Source: Devosia epidermidihirudinis
GTDB lineage: Bacteria; Pseudomonadota; Alphaproteobacteria; Rhizobiales; Devosiaceae
Assembly: GCF_000971295.1 (NCBI RefSeq)
Contig: NZ_LANJ01000044.1
Coordinates: forward strand, 124,001 to 188,000
Direction: 5' to 3'
DNA: 64,000 nt
Shown: positions 16,167 through 25,436 of the stretch, one piece after another
How positions within the stretch are numbered: position 1 is the stretch's first letter
Layout: each line of letters starts with the position of its first letter
Position numbers and translations under genes: made by a program
Notes under the pieces: generated by a model
What the model was told of the DNA's origin: nothing
What the model saw: only the letters and a program-made list of their open reading frames with translations
The model's database searches: none

Positions 16167-18575
16167 CTAGTTTTTCGGCTCTGGCGTCACCGGGGGCACA
16201 ATATTCTCAGGCTTTTGCTCTGGATGGACTGTCGCTTCATCTTCCCCAGTTTCGGGTATTTCTGTGGCTTCAGCGTCCTCAGGGGGCGGCAGGATAATCA
16301 CCTCTGGCAGAGCCGCCGCAGATGGTGCCTCCGGCTTGTCCTCTTCAGGCTTTACAGCCACATCAATATCGGACGCGGCCACCGCCTGAGTGGGCTCTTC
16401 TGACCCGACAAATTCGTCAATCTCCGCTGGCGCCTCGCCGAAGGTGGGCGGCGGTTCGACCACCTCGAGTGTGGCAGCAGGCGGAACTTCTGCCTCAGCC
16501 GGCGGCGGCAATGGGATCACTGTTTCGCTGACAGGCGCATCGAGCACCACGATCTCCGTCGGTTCCTCAGCGAGAGGTATGGAGGCGTCCTCTAGCACAG
16601 TGACCACCGGTTCGGGCTCAACCGCCAGGTCTTCCAGCACGGCTTCGACGTCCACCGGCAAGACGACCGGCGCTGTAGCTGCGGTGGCGGCGACCTTTTC
16701 AAGCAGGTTTTCGCTCGACTGGAAGACCGGCTCAACGGGAACGGGCTTGAGCTTTTCATCCTCAGTGCGCTCACCCCGCAGCCAGGCCAGCATGCCAAGA
16801 CCGATCTCGCGCTCGCCGCGAATGACCGTGTCGGCGCCGAGACCGCGCAGATGCGCTTCCTCATCTTCGGAATAGGCACGGGTGACGATGCGGATGCCCG
16901 GATTGTATTTCCTGCCAGACTCGCAAACCGTGCCAGCCTCAAAACCGTTGGAAATGGCGATCAGCAGTGTCTTGGCCGCCTCAAGATTGGCGAGCTTGAG
17001 CACATCGGCGCTTGCCGCGTTGCCAAACACAACTTCAATGCCCAATGCGCGCGCAGCAGCGACGTCATGGTCGGAGTCCTCGATGACCACGAGGGGTGAT
17101 CCTGCCGCCACAAGGCCCTCGGCGACAACGCGTCCGACCTGACCATAGCCAACGATGATCGTGTGATTGGTTTGCCGCGATGGCTCGGGCGTATCGTCAT
17201 CGGCACCCGGCGCACCGCGATCCACCGCAGGCTCGCTCGGTGCATCGGTGGTGATCGGTCCGACGGCGGCTTCGACGCGGTCTGTCGGCTCGATACGCAC
17301 ATCCGAGCCCGGCTCGACCCTGCCTGCCTTGCGGCGCGCGGCGCCGGCCTCGAGCCGTGGCTTCATCAGATCAACGCCCCAAAACACAATCGGATTGAGC
17401 ACAATGGAAATCAACGCGCCCGCAAGTATCAAGTCCTGCCCTTCCTGGGGCAGGATGGCCAAGGCGACGCCCATGCTGGCCAGGATGAAGGAGAATTCGC
17501 CGATCTGCGCCAATGACGCGGAAATTGTCAGTGCGGTGGCCACCGGTCGCTTGAACAACAGCACAATGCCGAACGCTGCCGCGGACTTGCCGATGACGAT
17601 GATGAACACCGTGGCCAGCACGGGCAGCGGATTGGTGACGATGATCATCGGATCAAACAGCATGCCAACCGACACAAAGAACAGCACCGAGAAGGCGTCA
17701 CGCAGCGGCAGGGTTTCCTGCGCGGCCCGATGGCTGAGTTCGCTCTCACTCAGGATCATGCCCGCAAAGAACGCACCAAGCGCCAGCGAGACGCCAAACA
17801 GCACCGCAGAGCCCAGTGCCACGCCGAGCGCGATGGCAAGAACGGCGAGCCGGAACAGCTCACGACTGCCGGTATGGGCGGTACCGTGCAGCGCCCAGGG
17901 AATAACGCGACGCCCCACGATCAGCATGAAGCCGACAAAGGCCGCGACCTTGACGACGGTGAGCGCCAGCACGCCCCAGATTCCAACCGAGCCACCGACA
18001 ATGCGCTCGACGAAGGACACGAACGGGTCATGCACGCCGCTGTCGATACCGTTGAGGCTTGCAATGGCCGGGATCAACACCAGCGCCAGCACCATGGCCA
18101 GGTCTTCAACGATGAGCCATCCCACCGCGATACGGCCGCGTTCAGTCTCAATCAGCCTCCGGTCCTGCAGCGCCTTGAGCAGCACCACGGTCGAGGCCAC
18201 AGACAGCGCCAGACCAAACAAGAGCCCCGCACCAACACCCCAGCCCAACAGCATGGCAAGGCCCAGCCCGAGCAGAGTCGCAAAGGCGATCTGCACCAGC
18301 GCCCCAGGAATAGCGAGCGCCCGAACGCTCATCAAATCCTTGAGGGAGAAATGCAGACCCACGCCGAACATCAGCAGAATGACGCCGAGTTCTGCCAACT
18401 CAGCGCCAAGCGCCTGATCGGCAACGAAACCGGGGGTATGGGGGCCGACGAGAATGCCAGCAAAAAGGTAGCCGACCAGAGGGGGCAGTCGGAAGCGGTT
18501 GGCAATCATGCCAAAAATGTACGCAAGGACGAGACCCGCGACGATCGTGGTGATCAGGGGCGTGTCATGGTGCAT
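16167..18575 (-). CDS. CPA2-type cation:proton antiporter (Kef/YbaL) with RCK domain and long acidic tail
   Basis: An 802-residue inner-membrane protein. About twelve membrane helices fill residues 5-410, with LPPLVGYLFAGILVGP and the ELGVILLMFGVGLHFS segment typical of KefB/KefC/YbaL. A TrkA_N (RCK) domain follows at about 470-590, starting HTIIVGYGQVGRVVAEG with a nucleotide-binding GxGxxG. It probably exchanges K+ or Na+ for H+ under control of NAD(H) or a glutathione adduct. Unusually, about 190 residues after the RCK domain (610-802) are Pro/Glu/Val-rich and look disordered. Family members usually end soon after the RCK domain. Confidence 0.88.
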   Translation of the reverse strand: MHHDTPLITTIVAGLVLAYIFGMIANRFRLPPLVGYLFAGILVGPHTPGFVADQALGAELAELGVILLMFGVGLHFSLKDLMSVRALAIPGALVQIAFATLLGLGLAMLLGWGVGAGLLFGLALSVASTVVLLKALQDRRLIETERGRIAVGWLIVEDLAMVLALVLIPAIASLNGIDSGVHDPFVSFVERIVGGSVGIWGVLALTVVKVAAFVGFMLIVGRRVIPWALHGTAHTGSRELFRLAVLAIALGVALGSAVLFGVSLALGAFFAGMILSESELSHRAAQETLPLRDAFSVLFFVSVGMLFDPMIIVTNPLPVLATVFIIVIGKSAAAFGIVLLFKRPVATALTISASLAQIGEFSFILASMGVALAILPQEGQDLILAGALISIVLNPIVFWGVDLMKPRLEAGAARRKAGRVEPGSDVRIEPTDRVEAAVGPITTDAPSEPAVDRGAPGADDDTPEPSRQTNHTIIVGYGQVGRVVAEGLVAAGSPLVVIEDSDHDVAAARALGIEVVFGNAASADVLKLANLEAAKTLLIAISNGFEAGTVCESGRKYNPGIRIVTRAYSEDEEAHLRGLGADTVIRGEREIGLGMLAWLRGERTEDEKLKPVPVEPVFQSSENLLEKVAATAATAPVVLPVDVEAVLEDLAVEPEPVVTVLEDASIPLAEEPTEIVVLDAPVSETVIPLPPPAEAEVPPAATLEVVEPPPTFGEAPAEIDEFVGSEEPTQAVAASDIDVAVKPEEDKPEAPSAAALPEVIILPPPEDAEATEIPETGEDEATVHPEQKPENIVPPVTPEPKN

Positions 18576-18779
18576 GCGATACCTCCGCAGCTATGTGCGA
18601 CCAACAAAACAAGGAAACCTCACTTGCAAGATGGGCGATGAACCCATTCTGAACAAGCGGGTTGCCCGCAAAACGCGAGCAACGGATCGGTGCGGCTGCA
18701 CGGCATTTCACCATGTCATGCGCACGATCAGTTTGTCTTTGTTGTGGCCACGCAGGGACATCCGCGCGCAGCGGCCCCG

Positions 18780-19868
18780 CTAGGAAACCACCGTGATCTT
18801 TTCGGCGGCACGGGTAATGCCGGTATAGAGCCAGCGCGCGCGTTCCTCGCGGAACACGAAGCTTTCGTCGAACAGATAGACATTATCCCACTGACTGCCC
18901 TGCGCCTTGTGGACGGTGAGGCAATAGCCAAAGGTGAACTCGTCAAACTGGCGGCGCTCCGGCCAGCTCATCGCATCCTCTTCGCCTGAGAAGAACGCCT
19001 TGTGCGTCAGAACCTTGGCCTCGCCCTTGCCTTCATCCGCGCCCAAAAGAAGCGACCACTTGCCATTGGTGCGGCGCGTCGCTTCGGTGACGATCCAGAT
19101 CTGCCCATTGAGCAACTTCTTGCGCGGATTGTTGCGCAGGCACACCATCCGGTCGCCCAGCACCGGCTCGTGAAACGGTAGGCCCTTGAGCTCGCGCAGG
19201 CGGTCGTTATAGGTCAGGCGGGTCTTGTTGCGACCAACCAGCACCTGATCGGCTTCCAGCACCGCATTGCGATCAACCTGCTCGCGCCCGACGACGATGG
19301 AATCTCCATAGGTGCCGCGTTCGAGGAACCCACCCTCGCGCACCTGCATCGATAGATGAATGATGGGGTTATCCGCCGCCTGGCGGTGAATCTCGGTCAA
19401 CATAATGTCGGGTTCGACAGAAGTGAAATAGCCCGCGCCCTGCACTGGCGGCAGCTGGAACGGATCGCCCAGCACCAAAACCTTGACGCCAAAGCTGAGC
19501 AGGTCTGCACCCAGTTGTTCATCGACCATCGAGACTTCGTCGATGACGATGAGGTCAGCGTCTGCCGCCGGGGATTCTGGATCGAGCACGAAGCGGGGCT
19601 CGCCGTCCTTTTCGCTGACCAGGCTGTAGATCAGCGAATGGATGGTCTGGGCACCCTTGCAACCGCGCTTGCGCATGACCAGCGCGGCCTTGCCGGTGAA
19701 AGCCGCGTATTTGACGTTGCGCACGTCCTGCGCCAGATGCACGGCAAGCGTCGACTTGCCGGTGCCGGCCCAGCCGAACAGGCGAAACACCTGCGGCCCA
19801 TCGCGATCCTTGAGCCATCTGGATACGGACATCAGCGCCGCATCCTGCTGGGGCGACCATTCAACCAT
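18780..19868 (-). CDS. Small RecD/Dda-like superfamily 1 DNA helicase
   Basis: A 362-residue AAA/SF1 helicase. Motif I is FGWAGTGKSTLA, motif II is LIVIDEVSMVD, motif III is VLVLGDPFQLPPV, motif IV includes the TEIHRQ arginine, and the C-terminal UvrD_C_2-like motif is CLTVHKAQGSQWDNV followed by WLYTGITRAAEKITVV. This is the compact exodeoxyribonuclease V RecD2/Dda arrangement, an ATP-driven 5-prime to 3-prime DNA helicase. Its start overlaps the stop of the FAH gene by one base (TGATG), making it the last gene of an AKR-FAH-helicase operon, a functionally mixed set. Confidence 0.88.
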   Translation of the reverse strand: MVEWSPQQDAALMSVSRWLKDRDGPQVFRLFGWAGTGKSTLAVHLAQDVRNVKYAAFTGKAALVMRKRGCKGAQTIHSLIYSLVSEKDGEPRFVLDPESPAADADLIVIDEVSMVDEQLGADLLSFGVKVLVLGDPFQLPPVQGAGYFTSVEPDIMLTEIHRQAADNPIIHLSMQVREGGFLERGTYGDSIVVGREQVDRNAVLEADQVLVGRNKTRLTYNDRLRELKGLPFHEPVLGDRMVCLRNNPRKKLLNGQIWIVTEATRRTNGKWSLLLGADEGKGEAKVLTHKAFFSGEEDAMSWPERRQFDEFTFGYCLTVHKAQGSQWDNVYLFDESFVFREERARWLYTGITRAAEKITVVS

Positions 19869-20551
19869 CAGATAATCTTCGTCCTGACCGTGCCCACGCC
19901 TTCGATGCTGCCTTCGAGCACATCGCCCTGCACCACGGCACTAACACCAGCGGGCGTTCCCGTCATGATGATATCGCCGGCCTTCAGCGTTACAAAACCG
20001 CTGAGATAGGCAATGGATTCAGCAACGCTCCAGATCTGCTCGGCGAGATCGCCAGTCTGTCGCACCGCACCATTGACCGAAAAGCTGATCGCGCCCTTGG
20101 TCGGGTGACCAATGACGCTGGCGGGCTCGATGGTGCCAATCGGAGCGGAATAATCGAACGCCTTGGCCATTTCCCAGGGCCGGCCGGCCTTTTTGGCAGA
20201 AGCCTGAATGTCGCGGCGCGTCATATCGAGCCCGGCGGCATAGCCATAGACATGATCCAGTGCATCCTCGACCGAGATATCAGCGCCGTCTTTGCCAATG
20301 GCAACAACCAGCTCGATTTCGTGCTGCAGGTCCTGCGTCTGCGGCGGGTAGGGCAAAGGTGCACCGCCCACGACCACAGCATCGGCGGGCTTGGCAAAAA
20401 AGAACGGCGGATCGCGCTCGTCATTGCCCATCTCACGGATGTGCTCGGCATAGTTGCGGCCGACGCAATAGACGCGGCGCACCGCGAACAACCCACCCCG
20501 CGCGATTGGAATGGAAACCGGCGCATGCGGCTCGAAGAGGAAGTCAGCCAC
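19868..20551 (-). CDS. Fumarylacetoacetate hydrolase family protein
   Basis: A 227-residue FAH-fold enzyme. Typical segments are YCVGRNYAEHIREMG, PFFFAKPADAVV, and the metal-binding acidic residues in LQHEIELVVAIGKDG and DVTRRD-like GLDMTRRDIQ. The C-terminal DIIMTGTPAGV is a clear family signature. Members hydrolyse or decarboxylate beta-diketo acids such as acylpyruvates and oxaloacetate. The gene overlaps the aldo/keto reductase gene by eight bases and the helicase gene by one, so it is mid-operon. The exact substrate is unknown; short FAH proteins of this size often act on acylpyruvate or oxaloacetate. Confidence 0.9.
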   Translation of the reverse strand: MADFLFEPHAPVSIPIARGGLFAVRRVYCVGRNYAEHIREMGNDERDPPFFFAKPADAVVVGGAPLPYPPQTQDLQHEIELVVAIGKDGADISVEDALDHVYGYAAGLDMTRRDIQASAKKAGRPWEMAKAFDYSAPIGTIEPASVIGHPTKGAISFSVNGAVRQTGDLAEQIWSVAESIAYLSGFVTLKAGDIIMTGTPAGVSAVVQGDVLEGSIEGVGTVRTKII

Positions 20552-21605
20552 GGTTCAATTCCTCTGCATAGGGTTCGATCAGGTTTCGATCGACAGGGCC
20601 TAACCGGTCCTGCGCCGTAAACGTCTGATGCCAATAAGGATAGAGCAGCGGTGGACGGCTGACCGCGTCAAGTCGCGCGCGCTCTTCCGCCGTCAGCTTC
20701 AACTCGGCTGCCGCCAGATTGTCTTTGAACTGGGCATCATTGCGGCCACCGATGATCACCGAGGTTACACCCGGCCGCCCCAGCGACCATGCCAGCGCAA
20801 CCTGTGCACCCGACACGCCGCGGTCATCAGCAATATCCACGATCACATCGACGATGTCGTAGAGCTTCTCCCAGTCATAAACCGGCGGCTCGCGGAAGCC
20901 GCCGACATGGCGCCCGCTGTCAGGGCCACCGTTGCGACGGTATTTGCCCGAGAGCAAACCACCGGCCAGCGGCGACCAGATGAGGACGCCAAGGCCTTGA
21001 TCCCCAGTGATCGGGATCAGTTCATATTCGGCTTCGCGCGAATGCAGCGTGTAGTGGATCTGCTGGCTGATGAAGCGCTGGCCGTGGTTTTTGTCGGCGG
21101 CCTGCAGCGCCTTCATGATATGCCAGCCCGAATAATTTGAGCAGCCGATATAGCGGACTTTGCCCTGCTTGATCAGGGTATCGAGCGCTTCCATCGTCTC
21201 CTCGATGGGCGTCATGCCGTCCCATTCGTGGACCTGATAGAGATCAATAACGTCTGTTTTCAAGCGCTTAAGGCTGGCTTCGGCCTGGGCAATAATATGG
21301 TGACGGCTGAGGCCGATCTCGTTGGGCCCATCGCCCATCTTGAAGCGGACCTTGGTGGCTACGAGTGCTTTCTGGCGGCGACCATTCTCGGCCAGCGCCA
21401 CGCCAATCATTTCCTCGGAGACCCCGGCATTGTAGACATTGGCCGTGTCGAGCAGATTGATCCCTGCATCGAGGCACAGGTCGATCTGGCGCGTCGCATC
21501 GTCTTGCGCCGTCGCCCCAACCTTTTCCGAGCCGCCAAAGGTCATGGTGCCCATGGTCAATGTCGACACCTTCAAGCCTGAGCGGCCGAGATAGCGGTAT
21601 TCCAT
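20544..21605 (-). CDS. Aldo/keto reductase
   Basis: A 353-residue NADPH-dependent reductase of the AKR superfamily. The start MEYRYLGRSGLKVSTLTMGTM is the standard opening. The catalytic tetrad is visible as Asp in LLDTANVYNAG, the Tyr in the same segment, Lys in ALVATKVRF, and His in VDLYQVHEWD. The late region VIIGGRNDAQFKDN is typical of the YghZ/Tas branch. It reduces aldehydes or ketones in the cytoplasm. It leads the AKR-FAH-helicase operon and is divergent from the EamA transporter gene. Confidence 0.91.
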   Translation of the reverse strand: MEYRYLGRSGLKVSTLTMGTMTFGGSEKVGATAQDDATRQIDLCLDAGINLLDTANVYNAGVSEEMIGVALAENGRRQKALVATKVRFKMGDGPNEIGLSRHHIIAQAEASLKRLKTDVIDLYQVHEWDGMTPIEETMEALDTLIKQGKVRYIGCSNYSGWHIMKALQAADKNHGQRFISQQIHYTLHSREAEYELIPITGDQGLGVLIWSPLAGGLLSGKYRRNGGPDSGRHVGGFREPPVYDWEKLYDIVDVIVDIADDRGVSGAQVALAWSLGRPGVTSVIIGGRNDAQFKDNLAAAELKLTAEERARLDAVSRPPLLYPYWHQTFTAQDRLGPVDRNLIEPYAEELNRG

Positions 21606-21715
21606 GCCATTCCTCCTTTGTTCCGCCTGTAGGGCTAATGGGCATTCAGAGTCGGGTCAATCGCTGTCGGTGGCCGTGACGCCATGCCCAAAGGCTGCTA
21701 AATGGTGGTAACACC

Positions 21716-22597
21716 TTGAAAGTACCTGCATTGCGGCCTCAGTCAGCTCTTCTGCCCGTCTCCCTCATTACGCTCGGCATGGTCTTTACCCAGATCGGCG
21801 CCTCGTTTGCCAAGGGTCTGTTTCCACTTGTGGGGGCCGCTGGCGCCACCACATTGCGCCTCACACTTGCGGCCATCGTGTTAGTCACAGTGTTTCGCCC
21901 ATGGCGCCAAACGGTGACTATTTTGCAGTGGCGGGCTGTTTTGCTCTACGGCATCGCCATGGGCGCGATGAACATGTTCTTTTATGCCGCCCTCGAGACC
22001 ATTCCGCTGGGCGTGGCCGTGGCGCTGGAGTTCACCGGCCCGCTGGCAGTTGCCCTGGCCGGATCACGCAAGCCGCTCGACTTCGTCTGGATTTTGTTCG
22101 CCGTGGGTGGCCTTGCCATGCTCCTGCCACTCGGTCAGGCCGCAGGCGGGCTCGACCCCATCGGCGTCGTGCTGGCGCTGTGTGCCGGCGCGTGCTGGGC
22201 AGGCTACATTGTGTTCGGCCAGCGGGCGGGTACGGGCGGAGGCGCTCATATCGCAGCTTTGGGCGTGGCGCTGGCAGCAATCATCGCCATGCCGTTCGGC
22301 ATTGCCAGCGCGGGCAGCAAACTGCTCGATCCGACGATCCTGCCAATTGCGCTTGGCGTGGCGCTGCTTTCCAGCGCCATTCCCTATGCGCTCGACATGG
22401 TCTCACTGCCCCATATCCCGGCGCGCACCTTCGGCATTCTGATGAGTGCACAGCCGGCTCTCGCCGCGCTCTCGGGACTGGTGATTCTGCATGAGACGCT
22501 GCACCCCTGGCAGATCGCCGGGATCGTCGCGATCATCTTTGCCTCGCTGGGCAGCACAGCCACCATCATGCGCAAAACCAACCCGCCTGTCGCATAG
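21716..22597 (+). CDS. EamA/DMT family exporter, RhtA-like
   Basis: A 293-residue membrane protein with ten predicted helices made of two EamA repeats (about 20-145 and 155-285). The segment AAGATTLRLTLAAIVL and the second-half GACWAGYIVFGQRAG match the RhtA/threonine-homoserine exporter branch. It probably exports an amino acid or metabolite by proton exchange. The start is uncertain: the frame opens with TTG at 21716 with only a weak GGTGG upstream; a second in-frame TTG at 21731 is equally possible, and the first ATG at 21779 would cut into the first helix. Confidence 0.84.
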   Translation: MKVPALRPQSALLPVSLITLGMVFTQIGASFAKGLFPLVGAAGATTLRLTLAAIVLVTVFRPWRQTVTILQWRAVLLYGIAMGAMNMFFYAALETIPLGVAVALEFTGPLAVALAGSRKPLDFVWILFAVGGLAMLLPLGQAAGGLDPIGVVLALCAGACWAGYIVFGQRAGTGGGAHIAALGVALAAIIAMPFGIASAGSKLLDPTILPIALGVALLSSAIPYALDMVSLPHIPARTFGILMSAQPALAALSGLVILHETLHPWQIAGIVAIIFASLGSTATIMRKTNPPVA

Positions 22598-22670
22598 CGA
22601 TTTCTGCGCAAACCCTCTTCACCAGCGGCAGGTTTGGGGCGTAGCCTCTCTCCGTCCGAGGAGGGAAAAG

Positions 22671-23045
22671 ATGCTCTACGCCATCCTGTGTTACAATGAT
22701 GAAAAGGCTGTCTCCACCTGGAGCAAGGAGGAAGACGACGCCTGCATGATGCGCCTGGCGCAGGTCGAAGACGGCATGGCGCAGAAAGGCAAACTCGGCC
22801 CTGTGGTCCGCCTGCAAAATACAACTGCCGCCACCACACTGCGCAAAACCAGCGGCGCGCCGCTGATCCTTGATGGCCCCTTTGCCGAAACCAAGGAACA
22901 GTTTCTCGGTTTCTTCGTCGCCGATTGCGACACTCTGGACGAGGCCATTGCCTTCGCCAAAGATCTGGCCGTCGCCAATCCCGGCGCGGGCGCCTATGAA
23001 ATCCGCCCGCTCTCGATCTTCAAGCCGGGCACGATTGGTCTTTGA
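22671..23045 (+). CDS. YCII-related (DGPF domain) protein
   Basis: A 124-residue protein of the YciI/DGPF family. The name-giving motif is visible as PLILDGPFAETKEQ near residues 63-76, and the fold is a ferredoxin-like alpha/beta barrel dimer. Function is poorly known; in many genomes such genes sit beside sigma factors of the ECF41 type or beside VOC proteins, as here. I chose the ATG at 22671 because GAGGAGGGAAAAG lies directly upstream; the longer open frame extends back into the EamA gene and is not protein-like. A VOC gene follows after 84 bases. Confidence 0.86.
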   Translation: MLYAILCYNDEKAVSTWSKEEDDACMMRLAQVEDGMAQKGKLGPVVRLQNTTAATTLRKTSGAPLILDGPFAETKEQFLGFFVADCDTLDEAIAFAKDLAVANPGAGAYEIRPLSIFKPGTIGL

Positions 23046-23129
23046 ACCAAATCTCAGCGGGCCGTGTCTGAGCCGACCCACCCTGAACGTCGTGATTGCA
23101 TAGACAACTAACCGAAGGGAACCAGCACC

Positions 23130-23528
23130 ATGTCTGACACACCAGCCACCAGTGGGCTTACCCCCTATATCAATGTCGACGGCGCCGCCGAAGCGATGGA
23201 CTTTTACATTCGTGCCTTTGGCGCTATTGAGCGCGGCCGCAATACGATGGGCGATGACAAGCGCATCATTCACGGCCATGTCGAGGTCAATGGCGCCCCG
23301 CTCTACCTGTCGGACTTCTTCCCCGATCACGGTTTTGCGGCGGTCGCGGCACAGGGCTATAATCTACATCTGCAGGTGGACGACGCCCAGCAATGGTGGG
23401 ACCGCGCGGTTGCGGCCGGTTGCACCATCGTGCAGCCGCTCAAGCTCGAGTTCTGGGGCGACACCTATGGCCAGCTCAAGGATCCTTTTGGGGTGACCTG
23501 GGCGATTGGGCAGTCGAAAGCGCATTAA
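23130..23528 (+). CDS. VOC superfamily protein, PhnB-like
   Basis: A 132-residue vicinal oxygen chelate protein of the PhnB/YP_008 glyoxalase-like group. The start of the domain, LTPYINVDGAAEAMDFYIRAFGA, and the end YGQLKDPFGVTWAIGQ are typical. Many members have no proven activity; the metal ligands of true glyoxalase I are not clearly all present. It follows the YCII protein and probably shares its transcript. SD GAAGGGAACC upstream of the ATG. The transcript runs into a palindromic repeat pair that separates it from the convergent ABC operon. Confidence 0.86.
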   Translation: MSDTPATSGLTPYINVDGAAEAMDFYIRAFGAIERGRNTMGDDKRIIHGHVEVNGAPLYLSDFFPDHGFAAVAAQGYNLHLQVDDAQQWWDRAVAAGCTIVQPLKLEFWGDTYGQLKDPFGVTWAIGQSKAH

Positions 23529-23538
23529 CCCCACTCAC

Positions 23539-23643
23539 CGGGTCACCCCGGCCTTGAGCCGGGGCCCATCTCGAGATCTCTCCGCTGCCGCTCTGGGGCC
23601 GACCAACTCAGGATGGATCCCGGCTCAAGGCCGGGATGACACC
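23539..23643. repeat. REP-like palindromic repeat pair
   Basis: Two inverted copies of a palindromic unit face each other: GTCACCCCGGCCTTGAGCC begins the left copy at about 23542 and GGATCCCGGCTCAAGGCC lies in the right copy around 23615-23633. Each unit can fold by itself (CCCGGC/GCCGGG around a TTGA or CAAG core), and the two can pair together. The unit resembles the extragenic palindromes common in Hyphomicrobiales. It sits between convergent genes and may act as a bidirectional terminator. Confidence 0.8.
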
Positions 23644-23678
23644 GCGTTTGGGGACGGCTTAGGGAACCAATGCACTGC

Positions 23679-24428
23679 CTAAACCGCCCCGCGCACCTCA
23701 AGTCGGCCATCCACAAAGGCGCCATCGACGCGATAGGTCTCGGCCAGGCGTTCGCGGCTGAGCACGTTTGCGATGGGGCCCTGCCCGACGATGCGACCAT
23801 GATCGACCAGCAGCACCTCATCGCAATAGCGGGCGGCCAAACCCATGTCGTGGAACGAGGCGAGGATGGTCGCGCCGCGCTGGCGGACTAGGTCGAGCAG
23901 GCGATATTGGAAGTGCAGATCGAGATGGTTGTGCGGCTCGTCGAGCAGATAGAGATCGGGCGCCAGTGCCAGAATCTGCGCGAAGAACAGACGCTGCTGC
24001 TCACCGCCCGAGAGGTGGGTCGCGTCGTCGTCGGCACGATGGCTGAGGCCGACATCGTCCAGCGCCGCGCGGCTGCGGGTGTCGATTTCAGCGGGATCAA
24101 GCCGTCGCGGCAGGAGACCCAGCCGCACCACTTCGAGCAGGCTTAGGCCCGATAGGCTCACCGACTCCTGCACCAACGCACCAACGCGTGACGCATAGGC
24201 GCGGCGGGGAATTGTCGCGAGTTCTTGGCCAGAGAGCTTGATGCTGCCCGAGCTGGCTTTGTCTGCGCGATAAAGGATTTTGAGGAGGCTGGATTTGCCG
24301 GCGCCATTGGGCCCGAGCAGGCCATAGAAGCGCCCCGGCTGTAGCACAAAGCTGACATCATCCAGCAGGAGCGCCTGTCCCTTGCGCAGGGACACATTGG
24401 AGACGGCGAGAATGGGTTCAGACGCCAC
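23679..24428 (-). CDS. Iron-siderophore/cobalamin-type ABC transporter ATPase
   Basis: A 249-residue ATPase of the FecE/BtuD/HmuV group. Walker A is GPNGAGKSS, the signature is HLSGGEQQRLFFAQIL, Walker B is LYLLDEPHNHLD, and the switch His is in ASFHDMGLAARYCD. It overlaps the permease gene upstream by 11 bases and is the last gene of the operon that begins at a cobalamin riboswitch. By position it should energise uptake of a corrinoid or cobalt-related compound, though the family also carries siderophores and heme. Confidence 0.9.
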   Translation of the reverse strand: MASEPILAVSNVSLRKGQALLLDDVSFVLQPGRFYGLLGPNGAGKSSLLKILYRADKASSGSIKLSGQELATIPRRAYASRVGALVQESVSLSGLSLLEVVRLGLLPRRLDPAEIDTRSRAALDDVGLSHRADDDATHLSGGEQQRLFFAQILALAPDLYLLDEPHNHLDLHFQYRLLDLVRQRGATILASFHDMGLAARYCDEVLLVDHGRIVGQGPIANVLSRERLAETYRVDGAFVDGRLEVRGAV

Positions 24429-25434
24429 GGCGCACCCTCCGCAAGATCAGGACAAAGGGCGGCGCTGCCAAGAGTGCCAGCAGCACGCCAAGCGGCAATT
24501 CCTTGGGCGCCAGAACAATGCGGCACATCAGGTCCACAACCACCAAGACGATAGCCCCGAGCAGCGCCGACAATGGAATTAGACGCTTGTGCGCAGCACC
24601 GATCAACAGCCGCGCCATATGCGGCACGATGAGACCGACAAAACCAACAATGCCCGCTGCCGCCACCGACAAGCCGGTGAGCAGGGCCGCTGCCGAGAAG
24701 AACCCCATGCGCAGAACATTGACCGGAATGCCAAGCGCCGTTGCCCGTTCGTCGCCGAGTAGGATGGCGTCGAGCATAGGCGCAAAAGCATAAGCCACAA
24801 CGATCAGGATCGGCACGGTGATGGCTAGCGGCCAGAGATCGACCCATTTGGTGCCTGCTGCCGACCCCATCAACCATTGTAGAGCCTGTTGCGTGACGTG
24901 CGGATCGGCGATGTGGAGGAAAAAGGCCGTGATCGACTGGAAGAACAGCGACACTGCAATGCCGGCGAGGATCAGCACCAACCGATCCAGCCCGCGACCC
25001 GGACTGAACGAGAGGCCCAGCGTAATGAGAAACGCGCTCATTGCCCCGGCAAACGCCAGCACAGGCAAGCTAACCGTCGCCACAAAGGCAGCGGGCAGCC
25101 AGACAATGGCGGCGGCGGCAGCGGCCGATGCACCCGAGGACAGGCCCAAAAGATAGGGGTCGGCCAGAGGATTGCGCAGCAGGGCTTGCATCAACACACC
25201 CGCCAGCGCGAGCCCCGCGCCCACAAGCGCCACCAGAATGACGCGCGGCAGGCGCCATTCCCAGATGATCAATTCAAGATGGCGTTCGGCATCGGGCAGG
25301 CGCAACAGCGCCTTGAGCCGCGCGTCCCATGCCAGGTCCGCCGTGCCCCAATAAACACCGGCCAAGCTGACCGCCACCAAGGTGACGACCGCCAGCGTAA
25401 ACAGCGTTGCTGTCCTGCCCTTTGCCTTTTCCAT
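24418..25434 (-). CDS. FecCD-type ABC transporter permease, BtuC-like
   Basis: A 338-residue inner-membrane permease with about ten predicted helices. FecCD/BtuC landmarks are GAGLALAGVLMQALLRNPLADPYLLGLSSGA and the later GFVGLIVPHMARLLIGAAHK, which contacts the ATPase. It begins right after the stop of the binding-protein gene and overlaps the ATPase gene. As part of a riboswitch-controlled operon it is most probably a vitamin B12 or cobinamide importer channel. Confidence 0.91.
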   Translation of the reverse strand: MEKAKGRTATLFTLAVVTLVAVSLAGVYWGTADLAWDARLKALLRLPDAERHLELIIWEWRLPRVILVALVGAGLALAGVLMQALLRNPLADPYLLGLSSGASAAAAAAIVWLPAAFVATVSLPVLAFAGAMSAFLITLGLSFSPGRGLDRLVLILAGIAVSLFFQSITAFFLHIADPHVTQQALQWLMGSAAGTKWVDLWPLAITVPILIVVAYAFAPMLDAILLGDERATALGIPVNVLRMGFFSAAALLTGLSVAAAGIVGFVGLIVPHMARLLIGAAHKRLIPLSALLGAIVLVVVDLMCRIVLAPKELPLGVLLALLAAPPFVLILRRVRRGV

Positions 25435-25436
25435 GC

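Noticed and set aside
17167..18417. A 416-codon plus-strand frame opposite the Kef antiporter
   Set aside because: Ser/Thr/Ala-rich low-complexity shadow of the membrane-helix region on the minus strand.
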